A DNA stretch of 64,000 nt from Spirogloea muscicola (taxonomy: Eukaryota > Streptophyta > Zygnematophyceae > Spirogloeales > Spirogloeaceae): the NCBI GenBank assembly GCA_009602725.1, contig WELB01000055.1, forward strand, positions 368,793 through 432,792, read 5' to 3'. A program made the translations under genes and the position numbers. The notes under the pieces are model-generated. The model saw nothing but the letters and a program-made list of their open reading frames with translations. It ran no database searches and was not told where the DNA came from. Below are positions 19,893 to 32,510 of this stretch, piece by piece; the first letter of the stretch is position 1, and every line of letters begins with the position of its first letter.

Positions 19893-22171
19893 CTATGGTT
19901 GTGCAGCTTGTAGGAGCTTCTCGTACACCTCCCTCAATGACAATCCCTCCACCTGTCAGGTTGGGTATGCAGAGGCCCTCCCAATGCAACCAAAGATTCC
20001 AAAATAGCTGGTGGTATCAGTACAAACAGGTGAAGCACCTCCTTAACTATCCTGCCCTAACATGCTTAGATTGTATCCTTACTGCAGCAATATGAGAAAA
20101 GTTGATCAGCAGCACAGCCAAGTGTACAAGCACGAAGGGACCAACAAAAATTACCACAAGGAGCTTTGACTTGACCGACCACCCCCGCTGGAGCGACATT
20201 TGCGTCAGCCTCAGCCCAAGCACCTGCCAGATAATCACCATCATGAGTAACTCACAAGATGATGCGAACACTTGTCACAGCAAGCATTCTTTTCGTAAAC
20301 TGTGAGACTGCCTGTGAAAGTTAAAACCAACGCCCTACAAAGCATTGCTGAAATGGCAAAGCTTCGTGATTGCTTAAGCTAGCTGACCTTTCCCATAAAC
20401 TCCAACAGTTCACTATTAGCCTCTCCTCCTCGAGATTGAGCTGCTACAGATACTCTTACATCGTCGGCGTTGATTCCTGCACGCGAGACCGTTCAATATT
20501 GCTGATAAGGACAAGACAGATTGCTGGTATTGATCCCAGTGTCGAGCTCTTTTAGCAAGCAAAAATCTGGCAATCGCCTCAATGCAAAGGCTAGGCACAC
20601 TTCACATTGACACTCACACCAGTCTAGAATCATTTGCTTAGCAGAATCGAATGGAGAGCTGGTTGAGGCAAGCATACGAGTGATAGCTGATCGAGGTGCA
20701 CGGTCTTCAACCTCTACTGCCACTTGGACCAGCCCACCCTCAATGACCGAGATGCAGGGTGGCACAGGGGCATCCTGATTGACAAAGCGCAGACAACAAA
20801 GATAAAACGGGCCGTCAAGCCACTGATGAGCAGCCAAATTCTGGCCTTAAGAACACAATAGTAGGAACATATCCGGCATGCCAGTATGGCATGACATCAT
20901 ACATGCGGCACGTACTGCTGGACCTAGCCTCCTCCACAAAATTCAAGGGCCTCCCATTTACTTGTGGGTTTGTCTCTGCTGCGACGGAGCTCAGCGACCC
21001 TTGAGTCACGTAGATGAGCTTCGCATTCTCCATGCTTTCCTCTGAGCGGTAGCAGACAAGGAGGTCGCAGCCAGCGCACTTCATGCGGTACTGGCGCTCA
21101 AACTTATCATCCCCCCTGCAGAAGCACACATATTATGTTGCATGAGCTGATCCAAAATAGGTATGTTCCAATCAATGCTATGATAGATCGCAGCTAATCA
21201 ATGTCTGTTTCAATAACGTAGCTGTACGATCTGCACTCCTAGGACAAGGATGATACAAAGAATGACTTTATTGATGAAGGCAGCAAGTACATATACCTCT
21301 TGAGGATGTGCTTGCCCCCTTCAACAATGTTAAGCTTCGCTATGTATTTGCTCTTGTCTAGCACGTAGGCATTATCCGTCTTCCTTTTGGGCATGGCCTG
21401 AAGCTGCGTATCTGCATGCCCAGCAACAGTTACTCAAATCAGGTGCATTGCCCAACCTGCAGGAGCCCGTGCTTGTCAACCTCATATGCTGACTTCATAT
21501 GCAATATGCGCGAGTCTGTATAAGACCTCAAGAGCTGAGCTAGCTTGGCAAGATGAGTAGAAGCGGATCATAGGAGAGGCAACAGAGTGTATGTGTCCTC
21601 TTCTGTCCCTGCCTTCCAATGGGGGCCCTAATGGGTTCCAGCAGTCAGCTTCCAGAGCTACATTTATGTGGTGAAGCTTTGCCTTCCTCGTATATCCCAA
21701 AGTAGACTCAAAGCATTATTCAATTGTCAGGTAGGTGCAAACCGACGCTGCGCATGGACTGCAAGCTTCTGCAAACCTGCAGGGGTCCTGCATTGCTGAG
21801 TTGACGGCTGTAACCAGGGATGAAGCTTTAGTCACAGCTGGCATCAGACTTTATGAAAGAGACAATTCGAAGCCTTGCGATTGGCCACTCCATGATTCAG
21901 CTTACTGGGCCGGCCACCGACACACCTGACTCACTCGTCACAGCCCAGGAGTTTGCCGGCCTGCCGGTCCCCTGGAGACTGACCAAGCTTGCCACTGCAG
22001 CAGCAGTGGCAGCTAAGACGGCGGCAGCCCTGAGGACGAAGTGGGGTGTGGCGTACCGGAGATGAGGACGTGGGCGCCGCAGTGGCGGCAGTAGTAGACG
22101 AAGAGGTCCGCCTGCGTGCCTTCCACGTTGCCATCCTCGCTCGTGTACGTGTGCGTCGTGCGCTTCGGCAT
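19893..22171 (-). CDS. STEEP1: STEEP1 (CXorf56/UPF0428) homologue
   Basis: This is the plant form of the conserved STEEP1/CXorf56 protein. In animals it helps STING leave the ER; the plant role is not established. Seven exons (22057-22171, 21297-21411, 20962-21115, 20678-20774, 20388-20476, 20155-20223, 19893-19952) join in frame to 232 aa. The start [15 protein letters not shown] is followed by [16 protein letters not shown], with the first Cys pair. Next come [13 protein letters not shown] and then a second Cys pair, [16 protein letters not shown]. Then [16 protein letters not shown] and [17 protein letters not shown] follow, and the protein ends [11 protein letters not shown]. The two CxxC pairs suggest a zinc-bound fold. 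Another in-frame ATG lies 11 codons upstream, but the family start is MPKRTTH. The first exon is in a GC-rich island facing SYF1. Confidence 0.93.
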
Positions 22172-22384
22172 CGCCGCCGCGGCGAGGCACCGCGGCGCCG
22201 GCAAGGGGAGCCACGCGCGTCAGGTCGCCGCGGGCTCTGGCGCTGCGCCGAGCCGCTGTGCGCGGCGCAGAAGGTGGCAGCGGCGGCGGCGGAGGCTGCT
22301 GAAGCGGCGGCAGGTCGGAGCGACTCCAGAAAAGCAGTCGTAAGGAATTTTACGAAAAGAAGAAACAGTGCACCCAATATACGG

Positions 22385-22980
22385 CAATGGCTTTGAAAGG
22401 CCAACCACTAGGAACGTACAAGGTTGACGGTGCAAGCACTTGGCCGTGATCCCGAGTGGTCCCCTGGATTGGTGATGGATTCGCGGCCATGGCGATGGAT
22501 GTACACGGGGCTTTCGGCAGCCGCTGGCTGGATCACCTTCAGTGGCTTGCCGTCAGGCCATGGACCGGCGAACGGGTCTGCCAGTGGCGATGCCCGGCTT
22601 CAAACGCCGCCGGTTCGCTCGCCCAAGTCTTCCGTCTGCGCTGGCGGTATCGTTTCGACACTCCCTTGCCCACGCCGTCCACACGTGAGCAGGCCATGCT
22701 GGGCCACCGCCTCTGGGTCTCGGCGGAGTGCCTCTTTCCCTGCAGCGAGCTACTCAGACCTGATGTTGCTCACTCGTGGGTACTGACTGAGCTTCCCTCT
22801 GCATCGTCTACGTGTTTTGCAGTGTTCTGTAGTGTTTTGTAGTGTAGTCCTCTTTTGGCTTGAATTGGCTTGAATTGGCCTCCCTTTCAATTCATGCGCC
22901 CCGCGCGCCTTCTCTCTTTTGGCACTATGATGGGCTGGCTGTTCCAGCCCATATTCTCAATGGGCGAGCCCTTCTTCATG
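22385..22980 (+). mobile_element. LINE C-terminal fragment with tail, inside a divergent promoter
   Basis: Plus strand: GDGFAAMAMDVHGAFGSRWL and SNAAGSLAQVFRLRW lead to SYSDLMLLTRGY-stop near 22785, with small frame losses between. The tail has CTCTGCATCGTCTACG, GCTTGAATTGGCCTCCC, a GGGCTGGCTGTTCCAGCCC stem-loop (22930) and ATGGGCGAGCCC. It lies between the STEEP1 and SYF1 first exons. Confidence 0.75.
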
Positions 22981-23332
22981 AGCAGATACTGGGTAGTGAG
23001 AGAAGCTTACAACAACAAGAATCCGGACAGTGTCGGAGTGCGTGTGCCCTCTCGGGACCTCAAGTTCGGAGAGTTTCTCCCAAAGAGATAAGAGGTAATG
23101 ATGGCGGGAAATGAGGGCGATGGCTGTAGAAGGCCAGTAAAGGCAGAGGGTTTATCGCCGCAGCAGGGCTCAACGTAAGCAGCAGAACCCCCCGCGCCAG
23201 CTCCCGCCGCATTGAGCTTCCGCAGCCGAGGGCCGCCGCCAGGGAGGCCCCGCCGTGCGCGGCGCCGAGCTCCATCCCGAAGGCCGCCGCGCTGTGCGAC
23301 TGATCGACGGCGGCGGCGGTGGTGTCGCCGCG

Positions 23333-26300
23333 ATGCCGGCAATACCCGACGCCCTGCTGCCGTCGGACGACGACCTGCTGTACGAGGAAGAGCTGCTGCG
23401 CAACCCCTTCACGCTCAAGCTCTGGGTGCGCTACCTCCAGGCGCGCAGGTGCGAGCTCTGCCAATAGTGGCTCCATCGCCAATTGCTTGGCACTTGCGGT
23501 GCGCAGCCGACGGCCTATTGGGCTTGGCCTTCTGGAGCCAGCACCCCATGGTTTAGGCTTCTCGGGCGAGCTTTGAGGCTCTGGCACTACAGACTGGCAG
23601 CGTACCGCCTGGCATGCAGAAGGCCTGCAATGGCAGGAAAGCGCGGTTGACGCTACTCGTCCCCCTCGCCATGGCTGCCCACTCCATGGTTCCCAGTCGA
23701 CCAGCTCGAGCAGCTGCTTGGCCGCGGCTCGTAGCGGTGGACACTGAGCCCAAGCAAGGTTACTGCACCAACATCTGATCTGGGTCGCTGGCGGAGTGGG
23801 CAGGGATGCACCGGCGCGCAAGCGGTACCTCATTTACGAGCGCGCCCTCAAGGCGCTGCCCGGCAGCTTCAAGCTGTGGCACGCGTACCTGCGCGAGCGA
23901 CGCGAGGCCGTGCGCGGCCTGTGCATCGACCACAGCGCCATGGAGGCCCTCAAGAACACGTTCGAGCGCGCGCTCGTGACCATGCACAAGATGCCCCGCG
24001 TCTGGATTGAGTACCTCGACTTCCTCGTCGGCCTCAAGCACATGACGCGCACCCGCCGCACGTTCGACCGCGCGCTCAGGTCCCTCCCAGGTCCGTCGGC
24101 TTCGTCTGTGTGTTGGCCACCTACACCACCATCGTCAGTGCTCCAGATGCTTGCGCAACTTGGGCTCCAGTCCGTGCTCTCCTGTGGCCTTGGGGCACAA
24201 TGCTGAAAAAAGTCTGGAGTAAGATTTGCATTCACTGGCAATCTTGCCCATTTGTTATTCTGAATGACTTCGTCTACATGTAATGCTTGCTTCTAAGAAA
24301 GATCTGGGTGATCGTTTGTGGTGCTGAGTCACCCTGAGGCGGCTGCAGTCACACAGCACGACCGCATCTGGGAGATGTACCTCAAGTTCGTGAGCCAGGA
24401 CGGGATTCCGGCGGAGACAGCGCTGAGGGTCTTCCGGCGTTATCTCAAGATGGAGCCCAATCATGTGGAGGAGTACATAGAATTCCTTGTCTCATCCAAG
24501 CGCTGGCAGGAGGCAGCTGAGAAGCTGGCCGAGGTGTGTGATGATTGACGGTAGCTGGTCGTGAGGCAGAAGTCTGCATAGTGAGAGTGCTTGGTGGCGG
24601 CATCAAAAGCTCGTCAAAAGCAACTGGGCTTCAACTATCATATCTTGCTATAACAGGACCCAGTCCTCATTGCCTGCTTCTATTCTAGGGTAGACTGAGT
24701 CAGGACACGGTCCAGGTTAGTGCTTAGCTTCAGGTCAACATGGGAAGTGGTGATCCACTGACGGGTTCTGTGATGTGCTTAGCTTCCATGGTCTCACTGT
24801 GGCGATCCCCAGGTCCTAAACAGCAAGGACTTCTATTCGCTGAAGGGCAAGACGAAGCACCAGCTCTGGCTGGAGCTCTGCGACCTCATGACGAGGTATT
24901 GGATGAATGCTAATCTTGAGCACATGGCATGCCGGCTAGGATCTTACAACCCACTATGCCTAAGATGCCACTTCACTGTAAATGTCCAGGCATGCTGAGG
25001 AGGTGACGGGCTTGAAAGTGGAAGCCATAATCCGCGGTGGAATCAGGAAGTTCACCGACGAGGTTGGCCGACTGTGGACCTCCCTTGCTGACTTCTACAT
25101 CCGCCGGGGTCTCTTTGAGCGGGCGCGGGATATATACGAGGAGGGCATGAGCAGCGTCATGACTGTGAGGGACTTCAGCCTCGTATTTGACGCGTACACG
25201 CAGGTGTTGTGTTTCCCTGCACAGATAATGTCTTGAGGAAGTCACGCTTGAATCTTTCATGCACATCTGCACTTGACTGTTCACGTCAAAGTGAAGAATG
25301 ATGATCATGGCTGCATAGCTTGCACAACATGGGCAGAATGATGACTTGCTCTCCAGTCCAATGAGCAACTAAGGGAGCTTGGATGCCCCTCTTGCTACTG
25401 CTGAATGCAGTTTGAGGAGAGCATGCTGGCAGCAAGAATGGAAACACTGGAGGGCGAGGAAGACGAGGATGAAGGTGCATCACTTGGTCCAACCATGCAT
25501 TTGTGTCATGTATTGCACCTGTTTGAGTCCTCATATCGCAGGTTGTCCAGGTTGTCCATCCCCAGTGCCATTGTGATCAAGCCTTGAGTGGAGTATTGCA
25601 AGCACTGTCTAGAATTGTCGCCAAACTTTGATGTGCCTTTGCTGACAGGATGTGCTGCGTCTGGATGAATCTGCAGGGGATGATGACGAGGATTGGCTGC
25701 ACAATGATGACAATGACATTGACTTGAGGCTGGCGAGGCTGGAGTACCTGATGGACAGGCGGCCGGAGCTGGTCAGCAGCGTACTGCTGAGGCAGAACCC
25801 GCACAACGTTCATGAGTGGCACAAGCGAGTCAAGCTCTTCTCTTCCAACCCTGCCAAGCAGGTCTTTGCTGCCACTTTGTTCGCTTTGCTTTGCTGTGCT
25901 CTGCTCTGCTGTGCCCGGCATTTATATACTTGCGCACCTCGGTCTGGCGTGGCTTTGCTGTGCTGTCTACCCGTTTGGCTTTGCTGCCTGCCTGGCCCTG
26001 CCTGGCGGGGCTAGCTGTGTGTCTGCAGCCCCTATGAGCACGAGTTACGGTGTACTTAACACAGGAACTTGAAGCTGACTGCTAGTGACTCTGTTGTACA
26101 CTTCAGATTCTGACCTTTACGGAGGCTGTTAAGACGGTGGACCCCTTGAAGGCAGTGGGGAAGCCGCACACGCTGTGGTGCGCATTTGCGAAGCTGTACG
26201 AGAACCACGCAGATCTGGCCAACGCCAGAATCGTGTTTGAGAAGGCTGTCCAGGTTATTGCGCAGGAACAGACCATGTCTTCCCAGTTGATGCACGAGTT

Positions 26301-28994
26301 TTCACAGGCTGCGTATCATGTTTATTTTCTTACTTACTGCATATGCTTCAGCTGCTATGAGCGAGCTTGTGCATCTTTGCTGGTCAGAGCCTTTAAGTGA
26401 AGTGTCTGCAGTGAGGAACAATGGCTCGCAGCTCATTTTGATGTGTGTATGTTACTTGAGCAGGTGAGATTCAAGGCCGTGGACGACCTCGCTGCGGTGT
26501 GGTCTGAGTGGGCAGAGATGGAGCTGCGCCACAAGAACTTTGCGGCAGCTCGCGAGCTCATGCGGCGTGCCACTGCAGAGCCCCCTCATGCTGTGAAACA
26601 GCAAGGTAGGTCAGAGCATTTTCGAGCTCTGCATTAGCTGTCATCTGCTTTTGTGCTGCAGAGGTTCATCACACCCCCTGTGATACAACGTGAGGCCTGA
26701 TGCATCCTCATTCTTGCTTGTGGCAGCTGCTTCCGAGGGCGACAACTCTGTCCAGCTGCAGCTGTACAGGAGCCTGAAGCTGTGGTCCTTCTACGTCGAC
26801 CTGGAGGAGTCCCTGGGTACCCTTGACACAACCAAGCGGCTGTATGATCGCATCCTGGACCTGCGCATCGCCACACCGCAAATCATCATCAACTTTGCGC
26901 TCCTTCTTGAGGTCAGTGGAATGCTTTTGATTAGAGAGTGAGCCTGCAAATGCAGAACCAGACTGCAGATGCGGTACTTGTTTGGTCCTTGCCATGTCAA
27001 GTTATCTACTATTGACACAGGCACTTGCAAGAAGTCACTTTGTCCTGCTGCAATTCAGAAACATCTCACCTTTTCTATTAGTGTGACTTTTGATGCTAAA
27101 CGAGCTTGTATTGTGGTTACTGTGAATAGGAGAGTAAGTTCTTCGAGGACTCGTTCAAGGTATACGAAAGGGGGGTGCAGATCTTCAAGTACCCCCATGT
27201 CAAGGACATCTGGACGGCGTACCTCACAAAGTTCGTAGCCCGGTACGGCGGCAAGAAGCTAGAGCGTGCACGTGACCTTTTTGAGCAGGCCATTGAGAAG
27301 GTCTGAATCTTACCTGCAATACGTCTCACTCACTTCCACTGTGTATAAGGCATTTCTTTTAGCATTTCTTCAGTGGTGGTTTGCACGACCAACAATTTAT
27401 CAGCTTCCTTGACTGTCTATACGCAACTCAAATCAACTCTGTGCTGGTTTTGTGTGAATCATCCTGACAAGAGGAGGTGCCCCTCATGTGGTGCCGTCTC
27501 ATGTGCTGTGCTTCCAGGTCCCAACCGAGCACGCAAAGGAGCTCTACCTGCAGTATGCGAAGCTCGAGGAGGACTTTGGTTTGGCCCGGCACGCAATGGA
27601 CGTGTACAACCGGGCCACCAAGGCCGTCGTTGATGCGGACAAGATGAGCGTCTACGAGCTGTACATTGCAAGGGCGGTTGAGTTCTTTGGCATCTCAAAG
27701 ACCAGAGACATTTATGAGGTGTGCTGGAAGCTAAAGATCAGCTATCATCATCTGCTTGCTTACTCGTTGTCATGCCTGGCCTGCCTTGTGCTTTCTTGTC
27801 TACGCTCTTCTGAGAGCATTCATACATGTCTACAACACTAGCCTAGTCTCCTCAATTTGAGGAGATGAGCATTGAAATTGTCGCCCTGCGAACTTCGTTT
27901 CATCTGGCACAGGCTGCAATTAACTCGGGACTACCAGACAAGGATGTCAAGGCCATGTGTCTTAATTATGCGGCACTGGAGCGGAAGCTGGGCGAGATTG
28001 ACCGGGCGAGGGCCATCTATGTGCACGCTTCACAGCTCGCTGACCCACGCTCGGACGCTGGCTTTTGGGAGACGTGGAATCAGTTTGAGATCCAGCACGG
28101 CAATGAGGATACGTTTCGTGAGATGCTGCGCATCAAGCGCAGCGTGTCTGCCAGCTACAGTCAGGTGAGGGCTGTCAACTCTCAAGGTCCCGGACTTTGC
28201 TTAGGCTTATGCATGCAAGACAATCTGAATCTTTGATAATACTCTCATATTACACGTCTATGCATGTGGGTCTTATAAACTTAAGTTGGCATTTTGACAT
28301 GCTTCTCCAGCGGCAAAGAACATCATTGGCTTACGCAGAATACAGCTTAGCTGCTGCTTTTCTTACCAAACTCAAAGCTGGCCGCTGTAATCTTGTGGCA
28401 TAGGGCGCTAGTGGTATCAAGATAGGCTGTGATTGTGAGCTTCTGAATCTGATCGTTTCCCACTGTGCGAAATGCACAAGCTTTTTGTACACATTGTTGA
28501 CCACAGACCTGTTGGACATGCAGATGCACTTCATTCTCCCAGAGTACCTGATGCAAAAGGCAGCTGAGCCGGCAGCAGCAACAGCTGCGGCTGACAGTGC
28601 AGGATTGGCACGGCTGGACGACAACATGGCGGCCCTTGAGCGGCAGACTGCACCTGCCACCACTGCCGGGTCAGCTCCGCAGTTTGTGAGCGGAGGGATG
28701 GAAGCCCAGGTCCAGACAGCTAAGGCTCTGGGGGCAATCTCAGGTAGTGGCATTCAGATTCCACTGGCTCCAAACCCCGATGAGATTGAGCTTGCAGAAG
28801 AGGAAGAGGAGGCAGAGGATGGAGGCGCAAATGTGGAGGTTGCGCAGAGGTCAGTACCGGCGGCAGTGTTCGGGGACCTCGCCGACAAGGCGGCGGAGCT
28901 GGAGGAGAAGGAGAGGGAGGGGGCGAGAGGGCGGGAGGAGGGGCAGGAGCCCATGGGGGCTTTGGAGCGGATGAAGCGGCAACGCAGACAATAA
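23333..28994 (+). CDS. SYF1: Pre-mRNA-splicing factor SYF1 (XAB2)
   Basis: This is a HAT/TPR-repeat scaffold of the Prp19-associated (NineTeen) complex in the nuclear spliceosome. Fourteen exons join in frame to 900 aa: 23333-23448, 23804-24090, 24349-24533, 24813-24895, 24990-25203, 25411-25474, 25677-25861, 26107-26253, 26464-26605, 26727-26911, 27130-27300, 27518-27718, 27913-28164, 28524-28994. The start MPAIPDALLPSDDDLLYEEE matches the family N-terminus. Helical repeats run throughout, with clear family blocks LLRQNPHNVHEWHKRVKLF, VDPLKAVGKPHTLW, YDRILDLRIATPQIIINF, YGGKKLERARDLFEQA and GEIDRARAIYVHASQ. The C-terminus has an acidic stretch, then QRSVPAAVFGDLADK and a basic end. Exon 7 uses CTGCAG|GGGATG rather than the acceptor 28 bases upstream, because only that keeps the frame. 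Confidence 0.96.
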
Positions 28995-30133
28995 TGTCAG
29001 GCAAGCTAGACGCATTTGCATCCTCCTGGACAGTATATGCAAATAGACAACCAATTTTGTACATAATGTGGCACTCTCAGCTGCTTAGCCAGCCGCGCCA
29101 TAGCCCACTAGCCCAGCAATCCTTGCATGACGGCCCTGTGGATCTGCAGCTGCTCGTATACCGCATTGCAAATTACGACGAGCTCCTAAGCCTTTGCCAG
29201 GAGAGCGGGTGTTGCTGCTGTAGCCAGACTTGTGGGGAGTGCCCAATGACCGCCTCACTTTACTTGACTCTCCACTTCTGCACACCAGTGCTGATAACCA
29301 TGCACCATGAAATGCTGTTGCGCCTGAGGCACGGTTGAGGTGCTTGCCTAGACTGATGAAAGGCTTGTCCTCTGCTAGCAGCTTGCTGACAGGTAGACGT
29401 GCTGACAGATCTCGCTTTGTGCACTGACAACTGCTCAATACAGATTGGTGCAAGGCTCCTTTTTTATACAGACTTGAAATACATGTGTACATGAAATCAA
29501 GCTTTATACACAATGGGCTTGACTTGAGGCCTGGCCATGCATTGGTACTGCAGGCTTAGTTTGCCTCCTGGTCTGCTGCGACAACCGGGTGCAGACACCC
29601 ACCTCCTGTACAAAGCGCTAAGGTGCAATTGCTGTACATTGCCTCTACTTTAAAGGAATCCTCTCTCCTGCTTTGCACATATTTGATATTTCTACAGACA
29701 GGCACAGGCCCCACAATTGCCATTCACATGTTGCGTGGCTGCTGGATGCGGAACGAGGTGGCCACGTTACGGGGGATGCTGGCCGACTTCTGGAATGGCT
29801 TCTCTGGCATGCGCCGGCCGCCTCCTCCGCGCGGGCTCCGGGGCTGGCCGCCACCGGCAAGGTCCAGCGCGCGCATCATCGCACTGGCAGACACGGGCTT
29901 CCGGTGGTCGCTGCTGTGCTGGTCTGTGAGCCTCAACAACGCAAGATTGCGAAGCCCATCAGCCACAATGCCGCATTGCCAGCCACATTGGTGAACAAGG
30001 GTCAGCATCTCTGAGCCGGTAGGCAGGTGCTAACATCAATGCTGTAAGCTTGGCAGCAATTGCATAAGCAAGACTTATATCTGGGCCCCTGCCCGACACT
30101 CGAGGTCGTCACAGCGATCAGCAGGCGAAGGTG
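28995..30133. other. Convergent intergenic space
   Basis: This lies between the stops of SYF1 (+) and ERD15 (-) and should contain both 3' UTRs. Short open frames at 29623-30014 have GC-rich ends but no family match. No repeat of the LINE kinds is seen. Confidence 0.5.
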
Positions 30134-30502
30134 TCAAAAGTCCTTGGTGATGGCGGCCACAGCAGCGATAGCGGCAGTGGCAGAAGGGGTCAAGTGCATA
30201 CCATGGAGCTGCTGCCACTCTCGGTGAAGCACCTCCATGCGGTCAGCCTCGTCGAGCTGGGCCTGGAGCTCCGCGAACTCGTCGACGGCGTCGAGCTCGG
30301 CGAGGTCCTCGGTGGTGAGCTCCGCGGCGTCCTCGGCGCAGCCGCCGAAGCGCTCGCGCAGCCAGTAGTCCTGGAAGGCCGGGGAGCTCTGCACGAGCGC
30401 CCACCACTCGGGCGAGAAGTCCTCGGCGGCGACGTACGCCGCGGGCACGAACAGTGGCGCGTTGGGGTTGAGCGTCGAGAATGCCATCGCCTTCACCGCC
30501 AT
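30134..30502 (-). CDS. ERD15: ERD15-like PAM2 protein
   Basis: This is a small acidic plant protein of the ERD15 (Early Responsive to Dehydration 15/CID1) family, linked to ABA and stress responses. It binds the MLLE domain of poly(A)-binding protein. It is a single exon of 122 aa. The PAM2 motif [15 protein letters not shown] is at residues 9-23. Next comes the family block [20 protein letters not shown], and then an acidic middle with [17 protein letters not shown]. An internal Met at residue 6 (MAFST) is an alternative start. A CTGCAG acceptor-like site lies just upstream of the ATG, so a 5' UTR intron is possible. The gene faces SYF1 tail to tail. Confidence 0.93.
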   Translation of the reverse strand: MAVKAMAFSTLNPNAPLFVPAAYVAAEDFSPEWWALVQSSPAFQDYWLRERFGGCAEDAAELTTEDLAELDAVDEFAELQAQLDEADRMEVLHREWQQLHGMHLTPSATAAIAAVAAITKDF

Positions 30503-30789
30503 GCCTGCAGGAGCCGCTCCTTGCCGGCTCGCGACGCCGAATTCCGGGGCACTCTGGCGCCGCGGCTGCTGCTGCGGGCTCGCTGCTGCGGCCGCTCTGC
30601 TGGGCGGAGCGGCGGCGGTGGCGCGGGCGCTNGAGCCGGGGGAGGGGGGTAGGAGGGAGGGAGGAGGGAGACGGGCGAGGTGCCAGCTCGACGGGCGGGC
30701 GTAAGCTGGGGAGGGGAGCCCTCCTCCCTCCTGTCACGCGCTCCCGACGCCGGGCGCATCTCGGCCGTCCGTGAGCGGGGCCGTCGAGA

Positions 30790-31062
30790 TCCGTCCGATC
30801 CTTATACGGCCCCCCCCCCCTCCGACGTGGCCGGTGGGCGCCTCGCCCGCCGCCGAGGGCCGCGTGTCTCACCTGCTGGCGCCAGCCGGCGCCCTGCGGT
30901 GACGGGCCAGGGGTTTATCCCGTCCCCTGGCATGGCCACCCCGGGACCCACTGGACCTTGGCTCGTCCTCGACCTTCTGTCGGCAGCTTCTGGAGCCCGC
31001 CGCTTGGCCGGCCGCGAGCCGCGGCGGAGATCTCGCGGCAGGTGGCGTGACGTGGCGTAGGG
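30790..31062 (-). promoter_or_regulatory. Likely ERD15 promoter with TATA and ACGT-core sites
   Basis: On the minus strand GGCCGTATAAGGATCGG (near 30791-30807) is a good TATA box, about 290 bases upstream of the ERD15 ATG. Further up, CCTACGCCACGTCACGCCAC (about 31041-31060) has an ACGT core of the ABRE type, and a second ACGT lies near 30825. This fits ABA or dehydration control known for the family. A lone N at 30632 lies in the leader. Confidence 0.45.
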
Positions 31063-31239
31063 ATAAGCCGGGGAAAGCCGTGTTGCGGCCGGTGCACCTC
31101 CTAACCAAGCCGTCGCATCATCACCGTAGCATCATCCCCTGCTAGAGAATTAGATCGCCCACTATGAAGTAATAGCTATGAGAGGCATACGAAATGTCCA
31201 AGTTCTGGGCGGAAGGCGCAAGCACGAAAGCACTCTGCA

Positions 31240-31400
31240 TGACTTCTGCGAGTGGGCGTTCAATAACCTTCAGTCAGCAAGTGCAGATCAGAATAAGGAG
31301 GGCGGAAAGAGAGAAAGCGCGGCCAGATTGACTGGTGGCTGGGAAAGGCCAGCCCAAAAGAATGGACAAGGTCTGAGGAAAGGCGTCGCACTGTTGGAAT
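31240..31400 (-). mobile_element. LINE terminus fused behind a stem-loop module
   Basis: Minus strand: a stem-loop module (GGGCTGGCCTTTCCCAGCC, then CACCAGTCAATCTGGCC) runs directly into PYSDLHLLTEGY-stop at about 31260. A tail module normally follows the terminus, so the order shows a tail-to-body joint between two copies. Confidence 0.6.
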
Positions 31401-31439
31401 GCGGAGGCACCAGCCAAGCTTGAACGTGGACAAACCACC

Positions 31440-31665
31440 CCTCCCCCTCTTTCTCTTCCCAGCTCCCCAAGTTAGCTTGTCAGATTTGTTTGTGCTCACC
31501 CGTGGGTACTAATGTCATCTTAGGTACCTTAGATTAGGTCTCCGTATTATGTAGCATTGTTTAGTCTGCACTCGACTCTGCCTGAACAATGTATTGGCTT
31601 GAATTGGCCTCCCTTTCAATTCATGCGCCCCGCGCGCCTTCTCTCTTTCTCAATGGGCGAGCACC
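31440..31665 (+). mobile_element. LINE 3' end, SLSDLFVLTRGY family
   Basis: Plus strand: SLSDLFVLTRGY-stop at about 31475-31512, then the complete tail order ATCTTAGGTACC, GCCTGAACAATGTATTGGCTT, GGCCTCCCTTTCAATTC and GCGCCCCGCGCGCC. It is the cleanest copy of this family and the reference for the tails at 8090, 11335 and 22850. Confidence 0.7.
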
Positions 31666-31699
31666 TTCTTCCCCCACCCCCACCCCACCTATCCTTTCT

Positions 31700-32510
31700 G
31701 AAACCCAGCATCATGCCTCCGACCCCTGCGGCGGATGGCCGCATCCACACCCGGCGCGCCGATCTCGTCGCCAGCGCGCTCGGCGGGGGGCCTCGGCTCA
31801 TCGCCGACGTTGTCACGACTGACTGCTTTGTTTCTGACTAGAGGTTACTAAACGTTCCCTGGCTGATGTCTTAGTCCTAGTCCTTCGTACTCCGGCTCCT
31901 TCAGACCTTGTCCATACCTTTGGGCTGGCCTCTCCCAGTTACCAGTCAATCTGGCCGCGCTTCCTCCTTGTTTCCAGCAGCGCCGAACGCTCGTCGGAGG
32001 AGGCGGGCTACGCAGTCCGCCAAGCGGCAGACGCAAAAGAACGGAAATACTCGGACCACCCGGTGGGAGACGAGTTCGTTCCACTGGCAGTCGACGTGCA
32101 CGGAGCCTTTGGCACGAAATGGCTTAACTTGCTTCACCGCCTTGCGCGGCGTGCAGCGGCCCGCCGCCTCGGGCAGCAGGGCGAGCAGCCCGGCTTCAAC
32201 GTCGCCGGATGCCTCGCTCAAGTCTTCCGAATGCATTTGGCCATCTCGATGCAGCGGTCCCTTGCCTCCGCGGTTCACTTGTGTGCAGGCCGAGCTTTGG
32301 CCGCGGCCCCCGGCTTCCGTCAGGGCGACGTCTTTCCGCCGGCTAGCTACTCAGACTTGCATCTCCTGACTAGAGGTTATTGAGCGTTCCCTGACTGATG
32401 TCTTAGTCCTAGTCCTTCGTACTCCGGCTCCTTCAGACCTTGTCCATTCCTTTGGGCTGGCCTTTCCCAGCCACCAGTCAATCTGGCCGCGCTTCCTGTC
32501 TCTGAATCTC
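31700..32510 (+). mobile_element. LINE C-terminal ORF with a nested tail insertion
   Basis: Plus strand: the post-RT segment HTRRADLVASALGGGPRLIA DVVTTD (31735-31825) breaks at 31838. It resumes at about 31975 with KERKYSDHPVGDEFVPLAVD, VHGAFGTKWLNLLHRLARR and AQVFRMHLAISMQRSLAS, and ends SYSDLHLLTRGY-stop at 32381-32383. The 3' tail runs to about 32510. The interrupting 130 bases are a second copy of that same terminus and tail. This is the best preserved member of the SYSDLHLLTRGY family. Confidence 0.8.

Noticed and set aside
30243-30872. 209-codon minus-strand frame over ERD15
   Set aside because: A shadow of ERD15 in another frame, extended through the GC-rich leader and a lone N.
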